From a bacterium (lineage in GTDB: Bacteria; JAMCPX01): 35,960 bases of DNA. The notes below the pieces were generated by a model, which saw only the letters and a program-made list of their open reading frames with translations, did no database searches and was not told the DNA's origin. Each line of letters opens with the position of its first letter. Positions within the stretch are counted from its first letter, which is position 1. Both the position numbers and the translations under genes were made by a program. The stretch lies in NCBI GenBank assembly GCA_021787655.1, contig JAJYLM010000003.1:1-35960 (forward strand), written 5' to 3'. Positions 8,751 to 16,691 of the stretch are shown piece by piece.

Positions 8751-9542
8751 ATGCCCTCGTACGAACATGATATCCGGCATTCCGTACAGTCCTTGCATTT
8801 TATCAGGCGCCTGGTTTACCGTTCTTCCGTAGAATCCACGAACACACTGGCAAACAGTCTGGCACGGGAGGGCAGCGACGAGTGGACAGTCGTTGTTGCG
8901 GACGCACAGGAACACGGCAGGGGGAGGCAGGGCAGGGTGTGGCATTCCCCGCCGGGTGTCAATGTGTATACGTCGATCATTGTAAAGCCGGTCATTGCGT
9001 ATGATGATATACCCGCGATCAGTCTGCTTGCTGGTATGGTTGTGGCGATTGTTCTCGAACATGTGAGCGGCATTGTTGCAGAACTGAAATGGCCCAACGA
9101 TGTCATGATTGCGGGAAAGAAAATCAGCGGCATTTTGCTTGAACTCGGCAACGGTGATCCCGGAAGACCATACCTCGTTGTCGGGATTGGTATCAATGTC
9201 AATTCGGAACCGGGAGAGTATCCAGGACAGCTTTCCGGATCTGCAACATCGATGAAGACGCTGACCGGTACAACCTACGACAGGGCCGGGCTACTGAACT
9301 ATCTTTACAGGGAATTCCATGAATGGTATACTTATTATTGTTCTCACCAGGGCTTTATGAGCATTAAAGAACACTATATGCAGAGGTTCACAATGATCAA
9401 TAAACGTGTTCAAATACAGAGCGGTGCAGAGAGGATGAGCGGTTTCGTGGAAGATATAGATGCATCCGGCAGGCTGGTGCTCCGGGATGATCGCGGTGAA
9501 ACGACAACGATCAAATCCGGAGATGTATATAGAGTTGGATAG
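8751..9542 (+). CDS. birA: Biotin--[acetyl-CoA-carboxylase] ligase
   Basis: The protein has 263 residues and is a monofunctional BirA without the N-terminal helix-turn-helix, so it should act as a ligase but not as a biotin repressor. The biotinyl-AMP loop is EHGRGRQGRVW (residues 54-64). ELKWPNDVMIAGKKISGILL (111-130) holds the biotin-binding lysine, and VVGIGINVNS follows at 143-152. The C-terminal SH3-like domain ends IKSGDVYRVG. The enzyme activates biotin with ATP and attaches it to a lysine of biotin-carboxyl-carrier domains in the cytoplasm. It lies five bases after the zinc-ribbon gene and thirteen before coaX, a pairing common in bacteria. Confidence 0.95.
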   Translation: MPSYEHDIRHSVQSLHFIRRLVYRSSVESTNTLANSLAREGSDEWTVVVADAQEHGRGRQGRVWHSPPGVNVYTSIIVKPVIAYDDIPAISLLAGMVVAIVLEHVSGIVAELKWPNDVMIAGKKISGILLELGNGDPGRPYLVVGIGINVNSEPGEYPGQLSGSATSMKTLTGTTYDRAGLLNYLYREFHEWYTYYCSHQGFMSIKEHYMQRFTMINKRVQIQSGAERMSGFVEDIDASGRLVLRDDRGETTTIKSGDVYRVG

Positions 9543-9555
9543 ATAAAGGAAGCGT

Positions 9556-10332
9556 ATGCTGTTAACCATTGATGTCGGCAATACGAATATAGTGTTCGGG
9601 GTGTTCGAGAATGATACCCTGATCACGCACTGGAGAGTCGTAACATCACGGGACAGGACTGCCGATGAATATAAGCTGCTGCTCAAAGAACTGTTCGCCC
9701 TCGACAAAATATCGGTCTCCGGCGTCCGTGGAATCGCTGTTTCCTGCGTCGTTCCTCCCGTCATTGCGGCGCTCGAGAAGGCATGCCTGGAACTGTTTAC
9801 CTTAAAACCCTTTCTCATCGGACCCGGTATCAAGACGGGTATCAGTATAATGTACGATAACCCGAAAGAAGTCGGCGCAGACAGGATCGTGAACGCCGTT
9901 GCCGGGTATGACAAGCACAAAAAAAACCTGATCATCGTTGATTTCGGTACGGCCACGACGTTTGATTGTGTCAGCAAAAAAGGAGAATACCTGGGAGGGG
10001 TCATCGTACCCGGAATCGGTATATCCCTGGAGGCCCTGTTCACGCATGCATCCAAGCTTCCCCGGATTGAGATCACGGCGCCGCCGGCGGTTATCGGGAC
10101 CAACACCGTCCAGAGCATGCAGTCGGGCATATTTTACGGTTATCTGTCCCTGGTCGACGGTATAATCAAGCTGATAGCGAAAGAAATGAATGAAGAGAAA
10201 CCGTTCGTGATCGCCACCGGAGGGTTTGCAGAGCTGATCGGAAATGCCTGTTCGAGCATCAGCGAAGTTGATGAATTCTTGACTTTAAAGGGGTTAAAGC
10301 TAATATATAGCAAGAATCTCGCTAAAAAATAG
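9556..10332 (+). CDS. coaX: Type III pantothenate kinase
   Basis: The protein has 258 residues, the usual CoaX length. Signature motifs of the ASKHA fold are present: DVGNTN (residues 6-11, phosphate loop), GADRIVNAVAGY (108-118, with catalytic Asp109), IVDFGTATTFD (127-137) and GGVIVPGIGIS. It phosphorylates pantothenate in the first step of coenzyme A synthesis and, as a type III enzyme, should be insensitive to CoA feedback. An AAGGAAG ribosome binding site precedes the ATG. The gene pairs with birA as a cofactor module inside an otherwise regulatory operon. Confidence 0.96.
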   Translation: MLLTIDVGNTNIVFGVFENDTLITHWRVVTSRDRTADEYKLLLKELFALDKISVSGVRGIAVSCVVPPVIAALEKACLELFTLKPFLIGPGIKTGISIMYDNPKEVGADRIVNAVAGYDKHKKNLIIVDFGTATTFDCVSKKGEYLGGVIVPGIGISLEALFTHASKLPRIEITAPPAVIGTNTVQSMQSGIFYGYLSLVDGIIKLIAKEMNEEKPFVIATGGFAELIGNACSSISEVDEFLTLKGLKLIYSKNLAKK

Positions 10333-10343
10333 AGGGAGGCTCC

Positions 10344-10823
10344 ATGACTTCTGAAAGTGCAGAAGAATTGTTTGAAAAAGCCCTTACCTTAATCCGGGCA
10401 AAGAAGGAGCGTGAAGCCTTTGAACTTCTGGCGAGGATTTTCGAGAATACGTCATCGTCTGTCTATGAAACGGAAGCGAGATATCTCTCGTACTACGGTT
10501 ATCTGACCGGGGTCGTTGCGCACAATTACCAACAGGGTATCGAATTATGCAACGAAGCCATCAAAAAGGAATTTTTTCATCCTGATTTTTATCTGAATCT
10601 TGGCAAGCTGTACCTTGCCGTCAGCAACAAACACATGGCGGTAAAAGCCTTTTACAAAGGCTTACGGATAGACGGCGCGAACAAAGAACTCAAGGAGGAA
10701 ATCAAAAAGCTCGGTGTGCGCAGGAAACCGGTGTTTTCATTTTTTACCCGGGATAACCCTGTTAACAGGTTCGCAGGCAGGACACGGGCCGTATTCCGCA
10801 GACTACTCAAGGGGGCAAAATGA
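10344..10823 (+). CDS. TPR-repeat protein
   Basis: The protein has 159 residues and is all helical. At least two tetratricopeptide-like units can be seen (SAEELFEKALTLIRAKKE, then HPDFYLNLGKLYLAVSNKHM followed by AVKAFYKGLRIDGANKEL). The C-terminal 35 residues are strongly basic (RKPVFSFFTRDNPVNRF, then RTRAVFRRLLKGAK) and may bind RNA, membrane or an acidic partner. There is no signal peptide, so it is cytoplasmic. An AGGGAGG ribosome binding site precedes the start, and the stop overlaps the EF-G-like gene by four bases (ATGA), which suggests coupled synthesis. The partner is unknown. Confidence 0.8.
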   Translation: MTSESAEELFEKALTLIRAKKEREAFELLARIFENTSSSVYETEARYLSYYGYLTGVVAHNYQQGIELCNEAIKKEFFHPDFYLNLGKLYLAVSNKHMAVKAFYKGLRIDGANKELKEEIKKLGVRRKPVFSFFTRDNPVNRFAGRTRAVFRRLLKGAK

Positions 10824-12904
10824 GCGACCGTAACGAGCAGACGAGGAACATTGCAATTATTGGATTCGGATCAAGCGGTAAAACGCAGTTGGCAGATACG
10901 CTGCTGTATAACGCGAAGGCTGTTCCGGGTATTGGAAAGGTCATCGATAAGACATCCAACATGGTACTTGAGCAGGAAGAATTCGAACACCTGACCACTA
11001 TCACCGCATCTGTTGCGACGATAGAGATCAACGGGATGCGGTTGAATATTATCGATACCCCGAGTCAGGACGGTTTTATCGGCGAAACGATCAATGCGTT
11101 GCAGTCCGTCGACGGAGCCATCTTTGTCATGAGCGCGCACACGGACATAAAACAGGAAATGGAAATGCTCCTGAAACAGACGGCCGCCCTGGACCTGCCG
11201 GTATTGTTTTTTCTCAATAAAATGGATGCCGAGAATGCGGATTTTTATGCATCCCTCAAAGAGTACAGCGCACACCTGAACATTCCACTGACACCGGTCG
11301 CGCTGCCACTGGGCAGTGAACACAGCTTCGAGGGCGTCTACAACCTGATTGACAAAACAGCTGCACTCTATCCGAAAGACGGTTCCGGACATCCAAAACA
11401 AGGCAGCCGCGGCGCGCCTCCGGAGGCTGGGGAATTTGAAAAAAAATTGATCGAAGCCGTTGCGGAAAGTGATGATTCCCTCCTTGAAAAATACCTCAAC
11501 AATGCGAAGCTGGATATCAGCGAACTGTCCGGTGCAATCAGAAAAGCCGTTTTATCGCGGGCACTGTTCCCGGTGGTGCCGGGTTCTGCACTTCTCAATA
11601 TCGGGATCGATAAACTTCTGGAATTCTGCTCCCTCTGGCTGCCGCATCCCACACTTCTCACGACGAAGGTCCTCTTGAAGTCTGCTGACGGAGTGCAGAC
11701 CCTCGAGTCCGGCAAAACGGACGCGGAGAAGCCGGTCGTGTTTGTGTTCAAGACATCCATGGATCCGTACGCTGGTAAAATGAGCTATGTGAGAATATTT
11801 TCCGGGAAGCTGACACCGGAAACGGTGCTCTATAATGCACAGACCGGCAGTGAGGAAAAAACAAACCATCTGCACATGATGATCGGCAAGAAAAGCAAGC
11901 CCATCGACAGTGCACAAGCAGGTGACATCGTGGCACTTGCGAAACTGCAAACCACCAGGACCACGGACACCCTGAAAGGGATAAAAGATGCTTTTCATAT
12001 ACAACCTCTCTATAAACCGAGGAAATTGGTTGCCTACGCAGTGAAGCCCAGGGGCAAGAGTGATGAAGATAAAATCACCCAGACCCTGAATAAGATCGTG
12101 GAAGAAGATACGTCGCTGTCGGTGCGGAGGGACGCCCAGATCAAAGAACTGATCATCGAGGGTGTTTCGAAAGAACAGCTGGAAATAGTGATGCACAAGG
12201 CACGGCGCAAGTACGGGATTGATCTTGAGCTCGTTCTGCCGGACATTCCCTATAAAGAGACGATCAAGGGAAAGGCAGAAGCTCAGGGGAAATATAAGAA
12301 ACAGTCAGGCGGCAGGGGGCAGTACGGTGATGTATGGCTCAAGCTTGAACCTCTGCACCGGGGGAAAGGTGTCGAATTCGTTGATAGTATTGTCGGAGGC
12401 GCAATCCCAAGACAATACGTACCGGCAGTCGAGAAGGGGGTACGCGAAGCCGCAGTGGAAGGGTTCCTCGCTGGGTTTCCTGTTGTGGATTTTTCAGCAA
12501 CGGTGTATGATGGGTCTTACCACGTTGTTGACTCATCGGAACTCGCATTCAAGATCGCGGGCTCGTTTGCTTTTAAAAAATGTATGGAGAGTGCTACACC
12601 CATAATACTGGAGCCGATTATGCTGATCACGGTGGTTGTACCGGAATCATTTACCGGTGAGGTTATCGGCGTCTTGAATTCAAAACGGGCTAAAATACTC
12701 GGTATGGAACCAGACGAAAGCAAGAAACAGGTGATCAGGGCGCATGTACCGCTCTCGGAGGTCCAGTCCTATGGTGATGAATTGAGGTCGATAACAAAGG
12801 GCATGGGAACATTCGATATTACCTATTTCGGCTATGAGGAGGTACCCGCGCATATCGCGGAGAAGATTATTGCAAGTAAAAACAAAAAAGAGGTAAAAGT
12901 ATAG
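10820..12904 (+). CDS. Elongation factor G-like GTPase (EF-G paralogue)
   Basis: The protein has 694 residues with the full five-domain EF-G layout. The P-loop is GFGSSGKT (15-22) and the G4 motif NKMD (133-136). The G3 motif reads DTPSQD (79-84) instead of the canonical DTPGHVD, so the catalytic His of ribosome-stimulated GTP hydrolysis is Gln and the Gly is Ser. Domain IV (SGGRGQYGDVWLKLEPL) and the C-terminal domain (FGYEEVP) are intact. It belongs to the EF-G-2-like group common in deltaproteobacteria; its job in translation is unsettled and it may be specialised in recycling or stress. It sits between a TPR gene and a SPOR-like gene, not in a str operon. Confidence 0.9.
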   Translation: MSDRNEQTRNIAIIGFGSSGKTQLADTLLYNAKAVPGIGKVIDKTSNMVLEQEEFEHLTTITASVATIEINGMRLNIIDTPSQDGFIGETINALQSVDGAIFVMSAHTDIKQEMEMLLKQTAALDLPVLFFLNKMDAENADFYASLKEYSAHLNIPLTPVALPLGSEHSFEGVYNLIDKTAALYPKDGSGHPKQGSRGAPPEAGEFEKKLIEAVAESDDSLLEKYLNNAKLDISELSGAIRKAVLSRALFPVVPGSALLNIGIDKLLEFCSLWLPHPTLLTTKVLLKSADGVQTLESGKTDAEKPVVFVFKTSMDPYAGKMSYVRIFSGKLTPETVLYNAQTGSEEKTNHLHMMIGKKSKPIDSAQAGDIVALAKLQTTRTTDTLKGIKDAFHIQPLYKPRKLVAYAVKPRGKSDEDKITQTLNKIVEEDTSLSVRRDAQIKELIIEGVSKEQLEIVMHKARRKYGIDLELVLPDIPYKETIKGKAEAQGKYKKQSGGRGQYGDVWLKLEPLHRGKGVEFVDSIVGGAIPRQYVPAVEKGVREAAVEGFLAGFPVVDFSATVYDGSYHVVDSSELAFKIAGSFAFKKCMESATPIILEPIMLITVVVPESFTGEVIGVLNSKRAKILGMEPDESKKQVIRAHVPLSEVQSYGDELRSITKGMGTFDITYFGYEEVPAHIAEKIIASKNKKEVKV

Positions 12905-12905
12905 T

Positions 12906-14024
12906 ATGGATGACAAGAGCAAAGGGACAAAGAAAACAATAGCGGATGAGTTGCTGGAGGATAATTTTTTTAAGCCCCCGATAGACGATGTTATTGAAGA
13001 AACCTCTCCGGCAAAGAAAACGGCCGGGATGGAAACAGTTCAGCCGGGAAGCTCAAGGGGGGCGGAAGAGAGCCTGCTGTTTGATGATTTTCTCAAATCT
13101 CCTGCTGAATCATCCCAGGATGAAGTTTCCGAACTGACGAGCCGGGAAGAACCGGTCATCATCCCGTCTGCTCCTGTACCTGCAGCCCGTTCTGCAAGTC
13201 CTCGTGTTGTCACTGCCCAGGAATCGAAAAAAAGTGGCAGCTCCGTCAAGCTGATTGTTGCTTCGGTGGGGGCAGTCGTCGTTGTTCTCGCTCTTGGTGT
13301 TGCCTATATCATGATGCGTCATCCGTCCCCGGTTTCCGTGCAGAACAATGCCGTCCAGGGAACCCAGCACGTTGCCGTTGTTCGTCCTGAAGCGGGGAGT
13401 GCCTCTGAACATCCTGCGGCAGCGGCGACCGCTCCTCAGGCAGCACAGCCGGCTCCCGTTGCAGAAAACACCGGTCATGAAAGTAAACCTCCGGCAGCCG
13501 CGCAGGTGGCGGAAAATGTACCTCCTGCGGCAGCCGTACAACCGGCACAACAGGCAGTAAAAAAGTTTGAAGTAACGCTCGACAACGTCAGAACCCAGGG
13601 TGCCATCGGCACGATCAAGCGGATAGGAGCGTCCATGGATAAAGGCCTGAGCTTTGATGTTGCACAGAACAAAACGACGGTCACCTCCTATGCCCTGTAC
13701 GTCGACAAGGTCTATCCATCGGAAGGTGAAGCAACTGCCGATAATCTCAAGTTAATGGTGGCGAACATTTCCAATGCCTCGGTCGTGAAGGCGGACGGCG
13801 GATACCGGATTCTTATAGGCAAATATGCCTCCAGGGCACGGGCTTCGTCCGACATAAAAAATCTCAAAGCAGCGGGATTGAAAGAACTCCTTAAGACGGT
13901 TCAGAGTTCATCGACCACGTTTACGGTGAAGGCGTTCCCGTTTCCATCTTCCCGTGCAGCGAGAGCGTATGAGGCAAAGGTAAAGAGGTTTGGAGCAAAA
14001 ACAACAACGATGGAAATGAAATAA
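12906..14024 (+). CDS. SPOR-like bitopic membrane protein
   Basis: The protein has 372 residues. The N-terminal 114 residues are cytoplasmic and acidic, and contain a duplicated short motif: LLEDNFFKPP (16-25) and LLFDDFLKSP (57-66). One transmembrane helix spans about 115-137 (KLIVASVGAVVVVLALGVAY). A periplasmic Ala/Pro linker follows (about 138-215), then a C-terminal region (220-372) with two SPOR-like halves (VTSYALYVDKVYPSEGEA and GGYRILIGKYASRARASSD). SPOR domains bind denuded peptidoglycan at division sites. With the MglA-type GTPase downstream, this protein could link a cytoplasmic polarity switch to the cell wall (inference). It is one base from its neighbours on each side. Confidence 0.8.
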   Translation: MDDKSKGTKKTIADELLEDNFFKPPIDDVIEETSPAKKTAGMETVQPGSSRGAEESLLFDDFLKSPAESSQDEVSELTSREEPVIIPSAPVPAARSASPRVVTAQESKKSGSSVKLIVASVGAVVVVLALGVAYIMMRHPSPVSVQNNAVQGTQHVAVVRPEAGSASEHPAAAATAPQAAQPAPVAENTGHESKPPAAAQVAENVPPAAAVQPAQQAVKKFEVTLDNVRTQGAIGTIKRIGASMDKGLSFDVAQNKTTVTSYALYVDKVYPSEGEATADNLKLMVANISNASVVKADGGYRILIGKYASRARASSDIKNLKAAGLKELLKTVQSSSTTFTVKAFPFPSSRAARAYEAKVKRFGAKTTTMEMK

Positions 14025-14025
14025 G

Positions 14026-15231
14026 ATGTTCGAGAATCTGTCGGATAGCGCTCGTCTTTACCTTAAAGAGTCCCTCCCGAAACAACTTCTGTCCGCTGTT
14101 GTCAAGGGACTGGTACCGCTCGAGCCGAGGGAACTGCTGATCGTTATAGCTTATCATTATGAAAAATGTGATGAACAGGCCCGGGCAGATGCGCTCAGTA
14201 CGGTAACATCAATGCCGGCCGGAATAATCGATGCTGCGGTAGCGGGCGACGTACCTGACTTTGTCCTGAGCTTTGTTTATCAGCAGTGCAGTCTGTCCCA
14301 GAGTTCGCTGGATGCCCTGGTGACGAACAAAAATATCTCCGATGATACCCTGGTAATGCTTGCCGGAACAGATAATGAATCCTTGCTCGAACTCATTGCA
14401 AAGAACCAGATGAGGATTCTCAAGAACGACAGGATCTTCGATGCGTTGATAACGAATCCCCGCCTGCCAAAAATAGCGAAAGACCAGATCATGGAGTTTT
14501 TTACCATGGTGGCGGGCAAGGAACTGGTGAAACTGAACATCAAGATCGAGAAGAAAGATACAGCCGCAGCTGCGGACAAGGGTACCGGTCTGCCGTCTGC
14601 ACTTTCCCAGAACAGGGATCTGCCCGCCGATGTTCAAAAGGCAGGATTGCCATCGGATACGGCCATGCTGCCGAGCCAGATGTCCTCGCAGTTGCCGTCG
14701 GAACGGGGTTCTGACCTGCCCGCGACGGTCATTGACAATCTCCCGGTCAACCTGATCGCCCAGGAACTGCCGTCCGAGTTGATCAGTGATCAGGAAGAAG
14801 GACAAAGCATGGATGAAGGTGTGCGGGCGACACTTTTTCAGCGGATACAAAAAATGACTGTTTCGCAGAAAATAAAACTGGCACTGCTTGGCAACAAAGA
14901 GGCCCGGAACATTCTTTTGAGGGATTCGAACCGCGTCGTCATAGAAGCAGTCATCAAAAGCCCCCGGATTACGGACGGTGAGGTTATCGGCATAACGAAC
15001 TCGCGCAGTGTCAGCGAGGACATCATCAGGATGATCGCGGGAAACAGGGAATGGCAGAAGAACTACCGGATACGCCAGGCGCTTGCAGCAAATCCGAAGA
15101 CGCCGGTTCCGATAGCTATCAAATTGCTTGAAACTATGTCGAAACAGGACTTAAAGAATCTCAGTAACAGTAAGAATATAGCTTCTGTAGTTGCCACTAC
15201 AGCAAAACGAATGATGGGAGATGCAAAATAA
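14026..15231 (+). CDS. Helical-repeat (LRV/HEAT-like) protein with LP-repeat linker
   Basis: The protein has 401 residues, cytoplasmic, of no named family known to me. Residues 1-170 and 266-401 are helical repeats of leucine-rich-variant or HEAT character (LVTNKNISDDTLVMLAG, LITNPRLPKI, ALAANPKTPVPIAIKLLE). Between them lies a low-complexity linker in which the dipeptide Leu-Pro recurs eight times, at 189, 199, 208, 215, 223, 231, 239 and 248, usually as LPS or LPA. The gene overlaps the GTPase gene by one base (TAATG), so the two are probably made together. A scaffold or effector for the GTPase is the most natural guess. Confidence 0.75.
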   Translation: MFENLSDSARLYLKESLPKQLLSAVVKGLVPLEPRELLIVIAYHYEKCDEQARADALSTVTSMPAGIIDAAVAGDVPDFVLSFVYQQCSLSQSSLDALVTNKNISDDTLVMLAGTDNESLLELIAKNQMRILKNDRIFDALITNPRLPKIAKDQIMEFFTMVAGKELVKLNIKIEKKDTAAAADKGTGLPSALSQNRDLPADVQKAGLPSDTAMLPSQMSSQLPSERGSDLPATVIDNLPVNLIAQELPSELISDQEEGQSMDEGVRATLFQRIQKMTVSQKIKLALLGNKEARNILLRDSNRVVIEAVIKSPRITDGEVIGITNSRSVSEDIIRMIAGNREWQKNYRIRQALAANPKTPVPIAIKLLETMSKQDLKNLSNSKNIASVVATTAKRMMGDAK

Positions 15232-16139
15232 TGGCTCTATTAAACTCGAACAAGAAGGAAATCAATGCAAAGATAGTGTATTATGGACCGGGGTTGTCGG
15301 GCAAGACCACCAACATCCAGTATATCTATAAGAAATTAAAACCGGAACATAAGGGTAAATTGATGACCCTCGCCACCCAGACAGACAGGACGCTGTTCTT
15401 TGACTTTCTGCCGGTCGAACTGGGAGAGATTAAAGGTATGAAGGTACGGTTTCAGCTGTATACCGTCCCCGGCCAGGTTTTTTATAACGCAACGCGGAGA
15501 CTGGTGCTGAAAAATGTCGACGGCATCGTTTTCGTGGCGAGTGCCGAGAAAGACAAAATGTACGACAACCTTGAAAGTTTTAAAAACCTTGAAGAGAATG
15601 TTCAGCACTATGGAAGGGTTCTGACCGATATACCGCTCGTGGTCCAGTATAACAAGATGGATCTGCCGAACGTCAATACCGTCCAGGACATGCAGAAGGA
15701 ACTGAACCGCTTTAACGTGCCGTATTTCGAGGGTTCGGCGAGTACCGGCGCCGGCGTGCTGCAGACACTCACAGGTATTACAAAATTGGTCGTTCACCGG
15801 CTCAAGAGTCAGGCATCGATCACCGATGCCGAGAAAGCGCAGAATAAGGAACTCAAAGAGATTCAGCTGGAAAATGAAAGCACGGAGCAGGAAAGTATCC
15901 AGAACCAGCAGGTTTCCGGACCGGTCCGGGAGCCTGACATGCCGAAGGCGGAACAGCAGCGTTCACCGGCACCGTCACCGGCAAAGGCTGCGGCACGTGT
16001 TCAGGTTTCGAAGAAACTCCTCAATGTTCTCGAGGTGGGTAAACCCGAGCTTTTGAGCAACAATACAGTTATCATTCCCGTTACTGCCGTGGATGATGAA
16101 AAAGCACAGTATGAACTCAAGGTGACCATCAAGCTTTGA
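15231..16139 (+). CDS. MglA-type small GTPase with C-terminal extension
   Basis: The protein has 302 residues. Residues 1-195 match the cell-polarity GTPase MglA: Walker A GPGLSGKTTN (19-28), the signature TLATQTDRTLFFDFLP (46-61), TVPGQVFYNATR (78-89) and NKMDLP (141-146). The intrinsic arginine finger Arg53, Thr78 and Gln82 of Myxococcus MglA occur at the same residue numbers. Unlike the roughly 195-residue family norm, about 105 residues are added: a charged linker (196-260) and a compact end (about 262-302, LLNVLEVGKPELL to IKL) that looks like a small beta domain. No MglB/Roadblock GAP gene is in the window. It probably switches a polarity, motility or secretion system. Confidence 0.88.
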   Translation: MALLNSNKKEINAKIVYYGPGLSGKTTNIQYIYKKLKPEHKGKLMTLATQTDRTLFFDFLPVELGEIKGMKVRFQLYTVPGQVFYNATRRLVLKNVDGIVFVASAEKDKMYDNLESFKNLEENVQHYGRVLTDIPLVVQYNKMDLPNVNTVQDMQKELNRFNVPYFEGSASTGAGVLQTLTGITKLVVHRLKSQASITDAEKAQNKELKEIQLENESTEQESIQNQQVSGPVREPDMPKAEQQRSPAPSPAKAAARVQVSKKLLNVLEVGKPELLSNNTVIIPVTAVDDEKAQYELKVTIKL

Positions 16140-16204
16140 GGTCAGTTTCCGGTCCTCTGCAGGTAATGCAGGAACGTTCATCAAACGAAAAAGGAGAGAA
16201 GGCA

Positions 16205-16543
16205 ATGTCAGATTTTTTGATCGTTACAACAGAATCCATCCCCGGCTACCGTGTTACCGGGATCCTTGGTACGGTTTTTGGAGTCAGTGTGCGGTCCCGC
16301 AGTATTGTGGGTAACTTTCTCGGTAATCTGAGCGCAATCCTGGGAGGCTCCCAGGAAGGCTATGTGAAGATGGTAACGCAGTCCAGAGAGGACGCGATCG
16401 AACGGATGGCAGCCCAGGCGAAGAGTATCGGGGCGAACGCTATTATCATGATGAGGTTTGATTCCGGCGAATTCGATGCCGGGCAGGGCCAGGCAATGAA
16501 TGAAGTCATCGCGTACGGAACAGCAGTCAAGATCGAACAATAA
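16205..16543 (+). CDS. UPF0145 / YbjQ-like protein
   Basis: The protein has 112 residues. TTESIPGYRVTGILGTVFGVSVRSRSIVGN and the GANAIIMMRFDS region match the YbjQ/UPF0145 family (DUF74 fold, a ring-forming small protein sometimes called heavy-metal-binding). The start at MSDFLIVTTE was chosen because AAAGGAGA lies just upstream; an earlier in-frame ATG at 16136 overlaps the previous stop region and gives no family sequence. It follows the GTPase by 65 bases and may be the last gene of the operon or a separate one. Its biochemical function is unknown. Confidence 0.85.
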   Translation: MSDFLIVTTESIPGYRVTGILGTVFGVSVRSRSIVGNFLGNLSAILGGSQEGYVKMVTQSREDAIERMAAQAKSIGANAIIMMRFDSGEFDAGQGQAMNEVIAYGTAVKIEQ

Positions 16544-16578
16544 CCCCGGTCATTCAATAGTAGTATAGTATTTCCGTC

Positions 16579-16645
16579 ATTCTGCCTGAAGGGTGGATCT
16601 TCGGTCAGGGAGCGAGCATCCCGGATGCATGGTATCAGGCGGAAT
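16579..16645. repeat. Imperfect long inverted repeat between convergent genes
   Basis: ATTCTGCCTGA at 16579-16589 pairs with TCAGGCGGAAT at 16635-16645, with one G-T wobble. The 45 bases between can fold further. It lies between the convergent UPF0145 gene and the barrel-protein gene, so it may serve as a two-way terminator. It also resembles dispersed genomic repeats that begin GTCATTCTG. Confidence 0.45.
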
Positions 16646-16691
16646 AGAGCGGGGACTTTCTTACGAAGGAACAAGAAATTCTTGTCAGTAT

